From: a bacterium
Lineage (GTDB): Bacteria; Verrucomicrobiota; Verrucomicrobiia; Limisphaerales; RI-55
Length of the DNA stretch: 64,000 nucleotides
Reading direction: 5' to 3'
Assembly (NCBI GenBank): GCA_016124235.1
Contig: WGOC01000017.1
Location: forward strand, 62,001 to 126,000
In this document: positions 19,646 to 29,584 of the stretch, piece after piece
How positions within the stretch are numbered: the first letter of the stretch is position 1
Layout: each line of letters begins with the position of its first letter
Position numbers and translations under genes: made by a program
Notes under the pieces: model-generated
What the model was told of the DNA's origin: nothing
Databases searched by the model: none
Seen by the model: only the letters and a program-made list of their open reading frames with translations

Positions 19646-22270
19646 ATGACTTCCGGCCCGCCAGCCCAAATCTCGCTTCCGGGCACGGACTATGCCGAGA
19701 CTCATGAATCCACGGCGCGCCTGAATGTGACGCTCGATGGGAAGTTCTTCCGGATCGGACGAAAGAAGTTTCTGGCGAAGGGTGTGTCGTACGGACCGTT
19801 CGCTCCAAACGCGGACGGCGAACCATTTGCCGGCCCGGAACAAACCGGCCGCGACCTGGCGCTCGTCCGCGAACTCGGAGCCAACGTCGTGCGTATCTAC
19901 GTGCCACCGCCCGTATGGTTTCTGGATCTCGCGTTGGAGCACGACCTTCGCGTCTTCATCGATTTCCCGTGGAACAAGGACGCCTGCTTTCTCGATTCCA
20001 TCGACACACAACGGGAGATTCGCGACCAGATCCGGCAGCAACTACGACCAGCGCTCGGCCACAAGGCGGTGTTCGCGGTGAGCGTCGTCAATGAATTGCC
20101 GGCCGACGTCGTACGTTGGAGCGGCGCCCGGCCGGTGGAGGATTTCATCGATTCACTTATCGACGCGCTGAAGGCAATTGAAGCAACCACTCTTTGCACG
20201 TTCGGCAATTTCCCGCCAACGGAGTTTCTGCATCCACGGCTGATAGACTTCAGCTGCTTCAATGTTTATCTCCACAGCGATCGGGTGTTTGAAAACTATC
20301 TCGCCCGGCTGCAAATGATCGCCGACACCCAACCGCTCGTCCTCGGTGAATTTGGTATGGATTCACGGCGGGAGGGTGAGCCGGCCAAATGCAAGTTCCT
20401 GGGCTCACAGATCGACGCGGCATTTCGCCAGGGGTTGGCCGGTTGTTTTGTTTATTCGTTCACCGACGAATGGTTCAGCAAAGGCCGCCACGTCGACGAC
20501 TGGGAAATGGGCCTGGTGTCGAAACAGCGCGATCCAAAACCGTCCTATTTCGCCGTCCAATCACAGTTTCGCGCGCTGCCCAAACCGGTTGCGGCCGCCG
20601 CGCCCAAGGTTTCCGTCGTCGTGGCCAGCTACAACGGTTCGCGTACGCTCGCCGCGTGTTTGAAATCGTTGACCGTGCTCAATTATCCGCGCTTCGAAAT
20701 CATCCTGGTGGACGATGGGTCGGCGGACGACACGCACCGGATCACTTCCAGCTTTCCGGACGTCCGTTATGTGCATCAGCCGCACCAGGGACTTTCGGTG
20801 GCGCGCAATACCGGCATCGCCGCCGCCAAAGGGGAAATCATTGCATTTACAGATGCGGACTGCCGCGCCGATGAAGATTGGTTGACCTACACGGTGGGCA
20901 GCTTGTTGCGCAGCGATTGTGTGGCCATGGGCGGTCACAACTTTCTGCCGCCCGACGACGGACCGGTCGCGGCCGCAGTCATGGCGTCGCCGGGGGGACC
21001 GGCGCACGTCATGTTGACCGATCGATTGGCCGAACACATTCCCGGCTGCAACATGGTCTTCTATAAATGGGCGTTGGAGGAAATCGGCGGCTTCGACCCC
21101 ATCTATCATCGCGCCGGCGATGACGTGGACATCTGTTGGCGACTCCAGCAGCGCGGCTATCACATCGGCTTCAGCCCAGGTGGATTCGTGTGGCATTACC
21201 GTCGCAACAATGTCCGCGCTTATCTCAGCCAGCAGGAAGGTTACGGTGAAGCGGAAGCGATGCTCGTGCGCCGGCACCCCGAATACTTCAACGCGTTCGG
21301 CGCGAGCATGTGGCAGGGTCGCATTTATGGGGCGTCGAATCCGGCGCCGACCTTGCGCCGGCCAATGATCTATCACGGCATGTTCGGCGTAGCCTGGTTT
21401 CAAACACTTTATCAGGCGCCGCCGGTGACGATGCTCATGCACGCGACCACGCTCGAATACCACGTGCTGGTCACGTTGCCGCTGATTTTTCTTTCGGCGG
21501 CCTGGCCGGTCATTTCCCCGCTCGCCGTGACCAGCCTCGCGGTCTCCGTCGGCGCGTGCGTAATTGCCGGAGCACAGGCGACGTTGCCCCCGACCAAGGA
21601 ACGCTTCTGGTCGCGATCGTTGGTAGGTATTTTATTCTTCCTGCAACCCATTGTTCGCGGCTGGGCCCGTTATCGCGGACGCCTCACCCAGCGGACCATG
21701 CCCGAGGCGGTCACCCAATGGCTACAATCGTTGGAATACCAGGCTTCCGAGGCCCAGCGCGAAGTGCGCTACCAAACCGGCCAGGGCGTCACTCGGTTGG
21801 CCTTTTTGAACGCCCTCCTGGAGCGGCTCGACGCCCAACAATGGCAGCACAAGGCCGACGCCGGCTGGAGCGGGTTCGACGTCGAGATTTTTGGGAATCG
21901 CTGGTGCAGCCTGCAGATAATCACCGCCAGTGAAGCCGCCGGGAGCGGTCTGTATCGCATCAAATGTCGATTGACCACCGTCAGCTCGCTGCTGGCCAAA
22001 TTGACCCTCTGGACCATGCTCACCATCGACGCGATGCTCATCGTCATTCTCGCGGGCATCTTTCCGTGGGTTTGGCTCAGCCTGTTGCTTTTGCCGGTTT
22101 TCGCCCTGTTTCTCGACAAGCAACAAAAGAACCTCCGCCGGCTCGTGGCGTTGTTTCTCGACGACATCGCCCGCCGCGAGCAGCTGGTCAAACTCGACGA
22201 ATCAAACCAACCGGTTGCCGGATGGATCAAGCCCTCCGACGAAACCGCCCCGACCCCACCGGCACAATAA
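19646..22270 (+). CDS. Glycoside hydrolase / family 2 glycosyltransferase fusion membrane protein
   Basis: 874 residues joining two enzymes. Residues ~25-310 form a TIM-barrel glycosidase-like domain ([26 protein letters not shown]) with candidate acid/base E150 (VVNELP) and nucleophile E235 (LVLGEFGMD), as in clan GH-A. Residues ~320-590 are a GT2 domain ([27 protein letters not shown]403-A-D405 in IAFTDADCR, and [16 protein letters not shown] [17 protein letters not shown]). The remainder contains several membrane helices ([39 protein letters not shown]). It probably builds or remodels a surface polysaccharide at the inner membrane, with the hydrolase domain proofreading or trimming; that is inference. 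The 40-bp gap to thyA suggests a shared transcript. Confidence 0.88.
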   Translation: MTSGPPAQISLPGTDYAETHESTARLNVTLDGKFFRIGRKKFLAKGVSYGPFAPNADGEPFAGPEQTGRDLALVRELGANVVRIYVPPPVWFLDLALEHDLRVFIDFPWNKDACFLDSIDTQREIRDQIRQQLRPALGHKAVFAVSVVNELPADVVRWSGARPVEDFIDSLIDALKAIEATTLCTFGNFPPTEFLHPRLIDFSCFNVYLHSDRVFENYLARLQMIADTQPLVLGEFGMDSRREGEPAKCKFLGSQIDAAFRQGLAGCFVYSFTDEWFSKGRHVDDWEMGLVSKQRDPKPSYFAVQSQFRALPKPVAAAAPKVSVVVASYNGSRTLAACLKSLTVLNYPRFEIILVDDGSADDTHRITSSFPDVRYVHQPHQGLSVARNTGIAAAKGEIIAFTDADCRADEDWLTYTVGSLLRSDCVAMGGHNFLPPDDGPVAAAVMASPGGPAHVMLTDRLAEHIPGCNMVFYKWALEEIGGFDPIYHRAGDDVDICWRLQQRGYHIGFSPGGFVWHYRRNNVRAYLSQQEGYGEAEAMLVRRHPEYFNAFGASMWQGRIYGASNPAPTLRRPMIYHGMFGVAWFQTLYQAPPVTMLMHATTLEYHVLVTLPLIFLSAAWPVISPLAVTSLAVSVGACVIAGAQATLPPTKERFWSRSLVGILFFLQPIVRGWARYRGRLTQRTMPEAVTQWLQSLEYQASEAQREVRYQTGQGVTRLAFLNALLERLDAQQWQHKADAGWSGFDVEIFGNRWCSLQIITASEAAGSGLYRIKCRLTTVSSLLAKLTLWTMLTIDAMLIVILAGIFPWVWLSLLLLPVFALFLDKQQKNLRRLVALFLDDIARREQLVKLDESNQPVAGWIKPSDETAPTPPAQ

Positions 22271-22310
22271 ACTTGCACCGCGCATCGACGTTCTTACCGT
22301 CTGCCGGCAC

Positions 22311-23105
22311 ATGCGTCAGTATCTCGATCTACTTCGTCAGGTCCTCGAAAACGGCACCGTGAAAACCGACCGTACCGGCACCGGCACCCGGTCGCTATTC
22401 GGCGCACAGACCCGCTTTGATCTGGCCCAGGGCTTTCCGATTCTGACGACCAAGAAATTGCATCTTCGATCGATCATCCACGAGTTGCTCTGGTTTCTCA
22501 AAGGGGATACCAACATCCAGTATTTGACGGACAACGGCGTTTCGATTTGGAACGAATGGGCCGACGAGAACGGCGACCTCGGCCCGGTCTACGGGAAACA
22601 ATGGTGTGCGTGGGAAACTCGTGACGGCCGGGTCATCAACCAGATCGACGACGTCATTTCGCAGATCAAAAATACACCCGACAGCCGCCGCTTAATCGTC
22701 AGCGCCTGGAACGTGGGTGATCTCGACAAGATGGCGTTGATGCCCTGCCACGCCTTGTTCCAGTTTTACGTGGCAGACGGCAAACTGAGTTGTCAGCTCT
22801 ATCAACGCAGTGCCGATATTTTCCTGGGCGTTCCCTTCAACATCGCGAGCTACGCGTTGCTCACAATGATGGTCGCCCAGGTGTGCGATCTGAAAGCCGG
22901 CGATTTCGTCCACACCTTTGGTGATTTGCATCTCTATTCGAACCACGTCGAACAGGCGAATCTGCAATTGACGCGGGAGCCACGTTCACTTCCGACGATG
23001 AAGATCAATCCGGCGGTCAGAGACATTCACGAATTCAAATTCGAAGACTTCGAATTGCTCGGTTACGATCCCCTGCCCGCGATCAAGGCGCCGGTGGCGG
23101 TGTAG
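22311..23105 (+). CDS. thyA: Thymidylate synthase ThyA
   Basis: 264 residues, the same length as the E. coli enzyme, from the ATG at 22311. Catalyses methylation of dUMP to dTMP using methylenetetrahydrofolate. Visible landmarks: [14 protein letters not shown], the catalytic C146 in [32 protein letters not shown] and the folate/dUMP segment [18 protein letters not shown]. The longer open frame upstream reads into the end of the preceding gene and is rejected. No folA follows. Confidence 0.98.
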   Translation: MRQYLDLLRQVLENGTVKTDRTGTGTRSLFGAQTRFDLAQGFPILTTKKLHLRSIIHELLWFLKGDTNIQYLTDNGVSIWNEWADENGDLGPVYGKQWCAWETRDGRVINQIDDVISQIKNTPDSRRLIVSAWNVGDLDKMALMPCHALFQFYVADGKLSCQLYQRSADIFLGVPFNIASYALLTMMVAQVCDLKAGDFVHTFGDLHLYSNHVEQANLQLTREPRSLPTMKINPAVRDIHEFKFEDFELLGYDPLPAIKAPVAV

Positions 23106-23286
23106 TCATGCCTTCCGATAAGTGGCCGCACGGGAGGGCAACACATCGCCCTCCATTTCGGTAGATTTGCCTTTGCCTCGATGGTCGGCTGATTCAGTGT
23201 TTCTGGCAGAGAGAACCTGCAACCGAGAGCGATTCGCAACCGTGGTGTTCCCGGATTGGCAAAACAAAGTGGCACATCAATTCTCC

Positions 23287-24690
23287 ATGAAATTCGTCGC
23301 AGTTTTGGGCGCTCAAGTTGGCTCTACTTTATCCGTGATTCTGACTCTGCTCTTGGGTTGCACCATCCCAATTTCCGTTCAGGCACAACCCTCGTTGGTG
23401 TATGTGCAACCGGCGAATGGCTCAGTCGACGTTGCGCTCGATTCATCCTTTGTGTTCGTGTTCGACAAACCGATGGTCACCTCAACTGCCCGCAACGGCA
23501 ATGATGGAGACGTTCAGGCCTCAATTAGCTGGAGTACCAACGTCGAGGCATCCAAGTTTGAGACTCCACCGTCCTGGGATTCCAGTGGCATGGTGCTGAC
23601 TTGCCGCTATGTAGGAAACCTGCCGCCCTCGACCACCATCACGTGGACCATCAACTCGCCAATCTGCGAGAAGAAGTTGATTGCGCAAAGCGACCTTTCG
23701 CCGGTCGCGACGACGAGTGGGACGTTTACGACAGCGAAGGATTGTTATTCGAGCGGACTTCCGCTGGGCCAGGGTGCGATTCAGCTCTTCAAGCAAATTT
23801 CGTATCGACAATCCGGTCCAGCAAATCCGGCTCAGGACCCAACTGATCCTCCCGCCTTTGGCGCCCAGGTGTTGCCACCGTCTGTCAACGACTTGACCAA
23901 CATCAAACTTCGTACAACCGCTGGCGGTTTCGTGGACATGCAACAGGCCGATGGCCACTTCATTTTTTGGGAGAATTTCAGTTCGGCCTCGGCGATGGAC
24001 GCCAAGTATCCGGCAGGCAATTACGCACTGATTTTAAGTCGCGCATCTTCGCCCGACGAGGAAGTGCCCATCGAACTGCCGGGAGGCACCACCTACCCAC
24101 CGATTCCGCAAATCAATAATTATGACGCTGCCCAGGTAATCGATTCAACCAAAGCGTTCACGCTGGATTTCAACGCGTTCACTGGTATTGCGCCGTCTGA
24201 TTTCGTCGAGTTCGAAGTTCGCGATGAATTCGGGACACTGGTGCTTTCGGCGCCCAATTCATGCGCCGCGCTCGCGCTGACCAACACCGCCACCTCGTTT
24301 GAAATCCCGGCTGGAACTTTGTCCGCGGGAAAGTCCTATCACGGCGCGTTGTCCTTTCAGAAAACGTTTTATTTTAACACCACCACCTCGCAGAGCTACG
24401 TCATGATTGGTGCGTTGTACAGCCGCACGCATTTTCCGCTCGCAACAATCGGAGCCCCAAGCAATCAATCGCCTCAGATCACGACTGCGAAGTTTCAGGA
24501 CGGCCATTTTTCATTCAACGTGGTGGATCTGCCGGCGGCAGTTGCCTATCGATTACAGTACACCACTTCACTGGTGCCAACGGAATGGTTTGATCTGCAA
24601 ACCCTCGATTCGACAACGGCCATGCCGTTGATTGATACCCAATCCGGGCCCACCGGTGGTCAAAGATTCTACCGGCTCATCAGCCCATAG
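23287..24690 (+). CDS. Secreted protein with SbsA-type Ig-like domain, paralogue 1
   Basis: 467 residues from the ATG at 23287, which begins a signal peptide (MKFVAVLGAQVGSTLSVILT ... VQAQ). Residues ~30-140 resemble the bacterial Ig-like 'Big_5/SbsA' module (VQPANGSVDVALDSSFVFVF, ITWTINSPI). The C-terminus (YRLQYTTSLVPTEWFDLQTL ... RFYRLISP) is a motif I recognise from many secreted verrucomicrobial proteins. It is clearly paralogous to the next gene: same length, same domain order, shared SAGKSYH/SAGKTYT and KTFYFNTT/KTFYVSTT segments. Function unknown, probably extracellular or surface-bound. Between the two genes (24691-24885) I see only a nested hairpin at 24723-24756. Confidence 0.85.
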   Translation: MKFVAVLGAQVGSTLSVILTLLLGCTIPISVQAQPSLVYVQPANGSVDVALDSSFVFVFDKPMVTSTARNGNDGDVQASISWSTNVEASKFETPPSWDSSGMVLTCRYVGNLPPSTTITWTINSPICEKKLIAQSDLSPVATTSGTFTTAKDCYSSGLPLGQGAIQLFKQISYRQSGPANPAQDPTDPPAFGAQVLPPSVNDLTNIKLRTTAGGFVDMQQADGHFIFWENFSSASAMDAKYPAGNYALILSRASSPDEEVPIELPGGTTYPPIPQINNYDAAQVIDSTKAFTLDFNAFTGIAPSDFVEFEVRDEFGTLVLSAPNSCAALALTNTATSFEIPAGTLSAGKSYHGALSFQKTFYFNTTTSQSYVMIGALYSRTHFPLATIGAPSNQSPQITTAKFQDGHFSFNVVDLPAAVAYRLQYTTSLVPTEWFDLQTLDSTTAMPLIDTQSGPTGGQRFYRLISP

Positions 24691-24885
24691 CGCTCCTTCC
24701 CGCCCCCCATGACCGAAGCATCAACCCTCATTTGACTGCCTCAGGCAGAAAGGGTTGGAAGATTCACCTTTCGGAGTATTGGAGAACCGATAGGCTACCC
24801 TCAAAGTAAACCTGCGGCGTGCTCTGTGGAATCCGAATGACGGAACCACGGGCAGCGTCGATCTGTTTACCATCATTCAATTGCC

Positions 24886-26286
24886 ATGAATAAAAAACCG
24901 ATACGTAATCCCATTCTACGCGCGGCGTTTGCCGCGGCGGTCGTCTTGAGCGTGCTGGTTCCCATTCAACACGCGAATGCCCAAGTGAGTTTTACTGTGC
25001 AGCCGCAAAACGGCGCAAACAACGTTCCGGGGAACTCCACCTTGGTCTTTACTTTCAACCAACCAATGGACACGACCACCTTGGTCATCCTTCCGGCGAA
25101 TACCGGATTCAACGGATCGTTGGCATTTAGCAGCAACGTTCCGGGGACTCCTCAGGCGAGTTGGAATATTGATAGCACGGTGCTTACGATCACGTTCAGC
25201 AGCAATTTGCCGGGCGGAGCACAAATCACCTGGACGATCAATCCCGACAACAACATTTCCGGGATACCGCTTGCGTCAGAGACCGCGGACATAGTCCCAA
25301 AATCCAGCGGAACTTTCACGACGGCTGCCGGCAACTCGTGCGATCCCGATGGCATTCCCGACACCTACGGATCAATCAGTTTGTTCAAGAGCGTTACTTA
25401 TCAGCAAACCAGCACCGCGACACCCACGTTGAAGAATGACGAACCTCCAGCTTTTTACGCGGGTGTGCGCTCGCCTCAGGCGAATAATGTTACCAGTGCG
25501 ACTTTGACCGGTCCCGGTAGCACCGACATCCCGTTGACCGGCTTTTCAGTTACCTACTTCGCCTCAGAGCAGGCCGTTTCGCAAACCGCTTTGGACACCA
25601 GTTATCCGGCCGGGACTTATTCCTTTTCACTGAATCGCAGCACGGGTGGCCCCACCCAATTGTCGATGCAGATGCCGTCGTCGACTTCCTATCCGAATAT
25701 TCCGCAGGTGACCAATTATCAATTGGCGCAGTCCATTGATCCCACCAAGGATTTTACCCTCTCGTTCAATGGACTTCAAAGTCCTGCGGCAAACGACGTC
25801 ATTCTGCTGGACATCGCCGACAGCCAGGGAACGACGATCCTCTCAGCGCCGGACCTGTGTATCCCCTTGCCGCTGGCCAACACGGCGAATTCATTCGTGA
25901 TTCCCGCCAACACGCTCAGCGCGGGCAAAACCTACACGCTGCGATTGAGCTACGGAAAAACATTCTATGTCAGCACCACCAACCCAACGGATTTCGCATC
26001 CTTTGGCGCGTTGCAACGGCAGACGGTCCTGACGATCACGACGACCGGTGGCGTTGTCGTGCCCCAACCGCAGATCTCCAGCAGTTCCTTCCAAGGTGGG
26101 TTCTTTGCTGTAACACTCGGCAATCTCACGCCCGGCACGGACTACCGCCTGCAATACAGCACCACGCTGGCAGCAAACAGCTGGACCGATCTCGACACGA
26201 TCAATTCCACGACGCCGATGCCCTACTTTGATACCGCGTCAAGCCCGTCGACCGGCCAACGCTTTTACCGCGTCATCACGCCATGA
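24886..26286 (+). CDS. Secreted protein with SbsA-type Ig-like domain, paralogue 2
   Basis: 466 residues with a clear signal peptide (ILRAAFAAAVVLSVLVPI ... HANAQ). The N-terminal Ig-like module reads VQPQNGANNVPGNSTLVFTF ... ITWTINPDNNISG. A central region (NNVTSATLTGPG, DPTKDFTLSFNGLQSPAAND) and the C-terminal YRLQYSTTLAANSWTDLDTI ... RFYRVITP match paralogue 1. No enzymatic motif is visible. The tandem arrangement points to a local duplication with divergence, as in other multicopy verrucomicrobial surface proteins. Confidence 0.87.
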   Translation: MNKKPIRNPILRAAFAAAVVLSVLVPIQHANAQVSFTVQPQNGANNVPGNSTLVFTFNQPMDTTTLVILPANTGFNGSLAFSSNVPGTPQASWNIDSTVLTITFSSNLPGGAQITWTINPDNNISGIPLASETADIVPKSSGTFTTAAGNSCDPDGIPDTYGSISLFKSVTYQQTSTATPTLKNDEPPAFYAGVRSPQANNVTSATLTGPGSTDIPLTGFSVTYFASEQAVSQTALDTSYPAGTYSFSLNRSTGGPTQLSMQMPSSTSYPNIPQVTNYQLAQSIDPTKDFTLSFNGLQSPAANDVILLDIADSQGTTILSAPDLCIPLPLANTANSFVIPANTLSAGKTYTLRLSYGKTFYVSTTNPTDFASFGALQRQTVLTITTTGGVVVPQPQISSSSFQGGFFAVTLGNLTPGTDYRLQYSTTLAANSWTDLDTINSTTPMPYFDTASSPSTGQRFYRVITP

Positions 26287-26706
26287 CTTTTGCTTGAGCC
26301 GGATCGCTCAAAACCGTCCGCGCCGTGAAAGCCACCGTCCGGAAGCCAAATACCGGCTGCCCTCATGGGCGGCGATGTGCTTCGCGGGAAAGATCGAGAT
26401 AGTGTTCCGTCAGATTCCGAATTCACTGGCAGCCGACGACCTCGTTGGCTGCCAGTGAAAACGTCCCACCAAGTGGCGCACGAGTGCCCGTTTTGCGATC
26501 GCCGGTGCGAATCTTGTGACGAACTTGCCGGACTTACCGGCTGTCAGATTCGCGCTCGAACCAATCGGACAACACTCAGTTTGAAAAATAGAAGGTTGGT
26601 GATTAGCCCTTGAAGTATGAACTCGACGAGCGAAATTTAGCCAATCGCTGTGATCGATCACTCAGGCTCGGGTCGCGCCTGTTGAGCGCACACGCGAATT
26701 GAACTT
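26287..26706. other. Noncoding stretch with one strong hairpin
   Basis: No credible gene. A small 6-bp hairpin (26294-26311) follows the upstream stop. A perfect 13-bp inverted repeat, TTCACTGGCAGCC / GGCTGCCAGTGAA (26422-26434 and 26447-26459) with a 12-base loop, stands in the middle and lacks a T-run on either strand. The remainder shows nothing I can interpret. Confidence 0.6.
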
Positions 26707-27180
26707 ATGGCTTCTCCGACTTCAAGTTCGCCCGAAATCCGACGTCAGGGTTGGCACCGGTCTTTCCTCTTCCTTGGATTGTTTTTGGGAGCATTCCCGT
26801 TTGCCTGCGAAGTTCCAACTCCGGGGAGTTGGTCAGATGTTCGGTCCCAGTGGTTACCTGCCGCTCTTGCTTCCACCATTTGTGTTGCCTTCATCGTCGC
26901 AGTGGCGCTCTCATATTCGCGAGGCGGTCCCTTGAGTGGATTCCAGGCAATGGTGCTCTGCGTGATCTTTGGGGGAATCTTTGTGTTTATGGCATGTGAA
27001 CTTTTTTCCTCAGTCCAGTTTATGAGGGAAGTCGAGCGCACTCGCGAATCACTTCGCACCGCAGTTCCGAATCTGTCAGCTCAGCATTTGCTGTTTCATC
27101 ACAGTGCGCAATCTCACCAAGCTGTTCGGTTGCCGATTTCACCATCGGAACACCTTGTCAGCATGGCTGCGCGAGTCTAG
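26707..27180 (+). CDS. Small membrane protein of unknown function
   Basis: 157 residues. Three hydrophobic segments are visible (SFLFLGLFLGAFPFA, LASTICVAFIVAVALSY, FQAMVLCVIFGGIFVFMACELF), followed by a polar C-terminal tail of about 55 residues. No family recognised and no clear Shine-Dalgarno before the ATG. The frame ends exactly where the next open frame begins. Whether it is expressed is uncertain. Confidence 0.5.
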   Translation: MASPTSSSPEIRRQGWHRSFLFLGLFLGAFPFACEVPTPGSWSDVRSQWLPAALASTICVAFIVAVALSYSRGGPLSGFQAMVLCVIFGGIFVFMACELFSSVQFMREVERTRESLRTAVPNLSAQHLLFHHSAQSHQAVRLPISPSEHLVSMAARV

Positions 27181-27206
27181 TGTTGGGAATAACCATTCGA
27201 TCGGCC

Positions 27207-27578
27207 ATGAATCGATTTACGCTTTTATGGATTGCTGCTGCGCTGGCGGTTTGCGGTTGTAAGCCCAAAAATTCGAGCGCGCAGACGTCGCCTGCCGCCG
27301 ATGGTCAATCGACGGGATTTCAAACCGCGCAGCTGACGGAATATAAACCGCTGACTTATTGGCCCACATCTCTTGATCTGCGTTCGGTAGCTGAACTCGA
27401 CTCACGGCCGCAACATCTGCTGATTACCAACCGAATTGGTCTGCTTGGCCCGCACGGAAGTATCAAACATGCCGATCAATCGTCTTGGCCGCTTCCCACG
27501 AGAATTGGTTCGCGACCTGAGTATCTCATCAATGGGAGCCAGGAAGTTCCCGCGAATACGTTCCACAAGACAGAATAG
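27207..27578 (+). CDS. Putative small lipoprotein of unknown function
   Basis: 123 residues from the ATG at 27207. The N-terminus (MNRFTLLWIAAALAVCGCKP) is a lipoprotein-type signal with Cys after Gly; position -3 is atypical, so lipidation is likely but not certain. The mature part has no recognised domain and ends without structure, so the gene could be truncated. The 42-bp gap to the next gene suggests cotranscription with the NTPase. Confidence 0.5.
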   Translation: MNRFTLLWIAAALAVCGCKPKNSSAQTSPAADGQSTGFQTAQLTEYKPLTYWPTSLDLRSVAELDSRPQHLLITNRIGLLGPHGSIKHADQSSWPLPTRIGSRPEYLINGSQEVPANTFHKTE

Positions 27579-27620
27579 AATCCAGCGGGGCAGCTCGACA
27601 CAGAATTGTTCACCGGACCT

Positions 27621-28217
27621 ATGTTTTTCCTCGTCACCGGTGCCAGCGGAGTGGGCAAGTCCACCGTTCGCAAAATGATCACACCAGAGTTTGCGGACGT
27701 TGTCGAAGTCACCGAGCTGGGCATGCTGGGAAGCACGCCGAAATGGAGCCTGGAATGGCGACATCAAATGGTTGAACGAACGGTGCTCCGTGCCCTTGAG
27801 GCTCAACGCGCAGGGAAGCACTTTTTGTTGTGCGGTGATCCAGTTCCGCCCGGCGAGGTTTGGGCGGCGCCTTCGGCGGAGCGTCTGGATCACCTCGCCG
27901 TTTGCCTCCTCGACGCGGAAGCAGCAGCACAAACGGCACGGCTTCGAGAACGCGGTGACGATTTGAAATTCATCGGTCACCACGTGGCTTTCGCCGATTG
28001 GATGCGCCAACACGTGGTTGACCACCGGCATCGACCGGACGTGATCATGCAAAATGCGTGGCCGCAAATGCGTTGGGATCGCTGGGTGGGGAGCGATGCG
28101 GTTGAGCCACCGTGGAGCAGCCACATCATTGAGACGAGCAAGCTCAGCCCGACCGAAGTCGCTCAACGCGTGGCTGAGTGGCTACGCCAGCACGTCGGTG
28201 GCAGCACTGCAGATTGA
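27621..28217 (+). CDS. P-loop NTPase/kinase-like protein
   Basis: 198 residues from the ATG at 27621, starting directly with a Walker A strand (MFFLVTGASGVGKSTVRKMI). The P-loop at the extreme N-terminus and the LLDAEAAAQTARLRERGDDL lid-like region resemble small nucleotide or adenylylsulfate-type kinases (AAA_18/AAA_33 group). A conserved-looking HHVAFADWMRQHV and a C-terminal amphipathic helix (LSPTEVAQRVAEWLRQH) are similar to shikimate/gluconate-kinase-like proteins. Substrate unknown. A long open frame on the opposite strand (27402-28166) is a shadow. Confidence 0.75.
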   Translation: MFFLVTGASGVGKSTVRKMITPEFADVVEVTELGMLGSTPKWSLEWRHQMVERTVLRALEAQRAGKHFLLCGDPVPPGEVWAAPSAERLDHLAVCLLDAEAAAQTARLRERGDDLKFIGHHVAFADWMRQHVVDHRHRPDVIMQNAWPQMRWDRWVGSDAVEPPWSSHIIETSKLSPTEVAQRVAEWLRQHVGGSTAD

Positions 28218-28478
28218 TTTGCCACTCGATAAATACCTGAATTCCGAATCGCACACGATCGGCGCCGTTTTTGGTGATCGCTAAAGTTGCGCTTGTGAAT
28301 GTACGGGAATAACGGCCATCTCAACTCACGCGCTCGCCGTCGCGACTTTATTTCTTCCGTATTTGAATCGATCGTATGGGGCGGTGCTTGAGTCTGCGCG
28401 ATTCTGTTGCATTCATCCTCCAAGATCATGGTCGATTTATAATTCAAACCTCGCTCCGCGAAGCGTAGACTCGGGAAC

Positions 28479-28694
28479 ATGAAACCAGAGCAAGAGTCAG
28501 AACGCCGCCCAAACACATCAATGGGGCTGGCGATGACTTACGGGGCGGGTGTTGGCGTGGCCTTGGGGGTTGCGTTCGGCGCGATCGTTGGTTCAGTCAC
28601 CGGCAATGTGGCGCTGGGCGTGTCCTTGGGCGCCGGTATCGGAGCCTCGTTGGGCGCGGCAGTCGGGATCTTCGTTGGCGTCATCAGGAAATAA
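28479..28694 (+). CDS. Small glycine-zipper membrane protein
   Basis: 71 residues: a charged N-terminus (MKPEQESERRPNTS) followed by two glycine-rich hydrophobic helices with GxxxG spacing (GAGVGVALGVAFGAIVGSVT, ALGVSLGAGIGASLGAAVGI). Such glycine-zipper proteins pack tightly in membranes and are often of unknown role. The 261-bp gap upstream contains no other gene. Confidence 0.6.
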   Translation: MKPEQESERRPNTSMGLAMTYGAGVGVALGVAFGAIVGSVTGNVALGVSLGAGIGASLGAAVGIFVGVIRK

Positions 28695-28737
28695 TAGGTG
28701 ATTCCCACCGGTGATGGTGAAACTGCGGGAAGAATAC

Positions 28738-29406
28738 CTATTCGCTTCTTGCGACAACCCAGACGTGTTCACCGAGCTTTAGGGACTGATCAAGCCAGGA
28801 GCGATGAGGAAGCGGCACATCGCCGTACACCAGGCCGAAGGCGCCGCCGGCACATTCCCACAACGCAACGACTGTTTTGGTTTTTTGTCCCGAGGGCATC
28901 AGGGTAAAAAGCTTGGGCCTGAATTGGGGGAAAATCTGTTTGAAGGGCGAATTCGAATCCAACTTGATTTCTTCGCCAGACTGTTCGTTTTGTGATCTGA
29001 GGATATCGGCAAAAACTTCGTTAAGTTGCTTTTCCGGCAGCTTGGAACGAACGGTTTCGGCAAATCCGCGACAGTATTGTCGGAGAAGTCCGCCTGAAGA
29101 CACAGACTGCAATAGCGTGACAGCTGTCCAAATCAAACCAATTGCAGTTGCGACTGACGCACAGAATATCACCGCTTTGCCCTTCGGTTTCAGAGATCGA
29201 GTCAGGACCCAAGTGCCGACAATCACCAACGTAAGAAAAGCGACGCAGGAAAATGTGACGATCGACAACACGCACCGCAACGGACCGACTCCAGCACTGC
29301 CAAATCGCTCCGCAGCTGTTCCCGCGATCGGCAGCAGGCAAACGCCCCAAGCGATGGCCACCGTCACTAAAGCAATGGGTATGATGACACGTCTAAGCGA
29401 CATCAA
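28738..29406 (-). CDS. Membrane protein of unknown function
   Basis: 222 residues (a second Met follows at 29403). Three hydrophobic helices in the N-terminal half (IIPIALVTVAIAWGVCLLPI, LSIVTFSCVAFLTLVIVGTW, AVIFCASVATAIGLIWTAV) precede a soluble C-terminal domain of about 115 residues with a ADILRSQNEQSGEEIKLD segment and LFTLMPSGQKTKTVVALWEC. No family recognised. Confidence 0.65.
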   Translation of the reverse strand: MMSLRRVIIPIALVTVAIAWGVCLLPIAGTAAERFGSAGVGPLRCVLSIVTFSCVAFLTLVIVGTWVLTRSLKPKGKAVIFCASVATAIGLIWTAVTLLQSVSSGGLLRQYCRGFAETVRSKLPEKQLNEVFADILRSQNEQSGEEIKLDSNSPFKQIFPQFRPKLFTLMPSGQKTKTVVALWECAGGAFGLVYGDVPLPHRSWLDQSLKLGEHVWVVARSE

Positions 29407-29584
29407 GATTCAAACATGCTCGAGTAACCAACGGCGATCTTCTCGTGTTCTATTCCGCATCTCAAAGGCCGCATCACGGACGCACTTATTTTGGAAACCT
29501 CATCCGGCTCGGCAGGCCGCAGAAATCTCGCCCCAAAGAATCGTGGCAACGGCTCCCATTTTTTGGGCCGCACCATCAATCGAT

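Noticed and set aside
26422..26459. Rho-independent terminator
   Set aside because: 13-bp stem is convincing but no T-run follows on either strand; listed as a hairpin only.
26365..26613. 82-codon plus-strand frame with several cysteines (ECPFCDRRCESCDEL)
   Set aside because: It runs through the inverted repeat, lacks a credible start and its cysteine spacing matches no family I know.
27402..28166. 254-codon minus-strand frame opposite the P-loop NTPase
   Set aside because: The plus strand encodes a clear Walker A and a consistent fold; the minus product has none.
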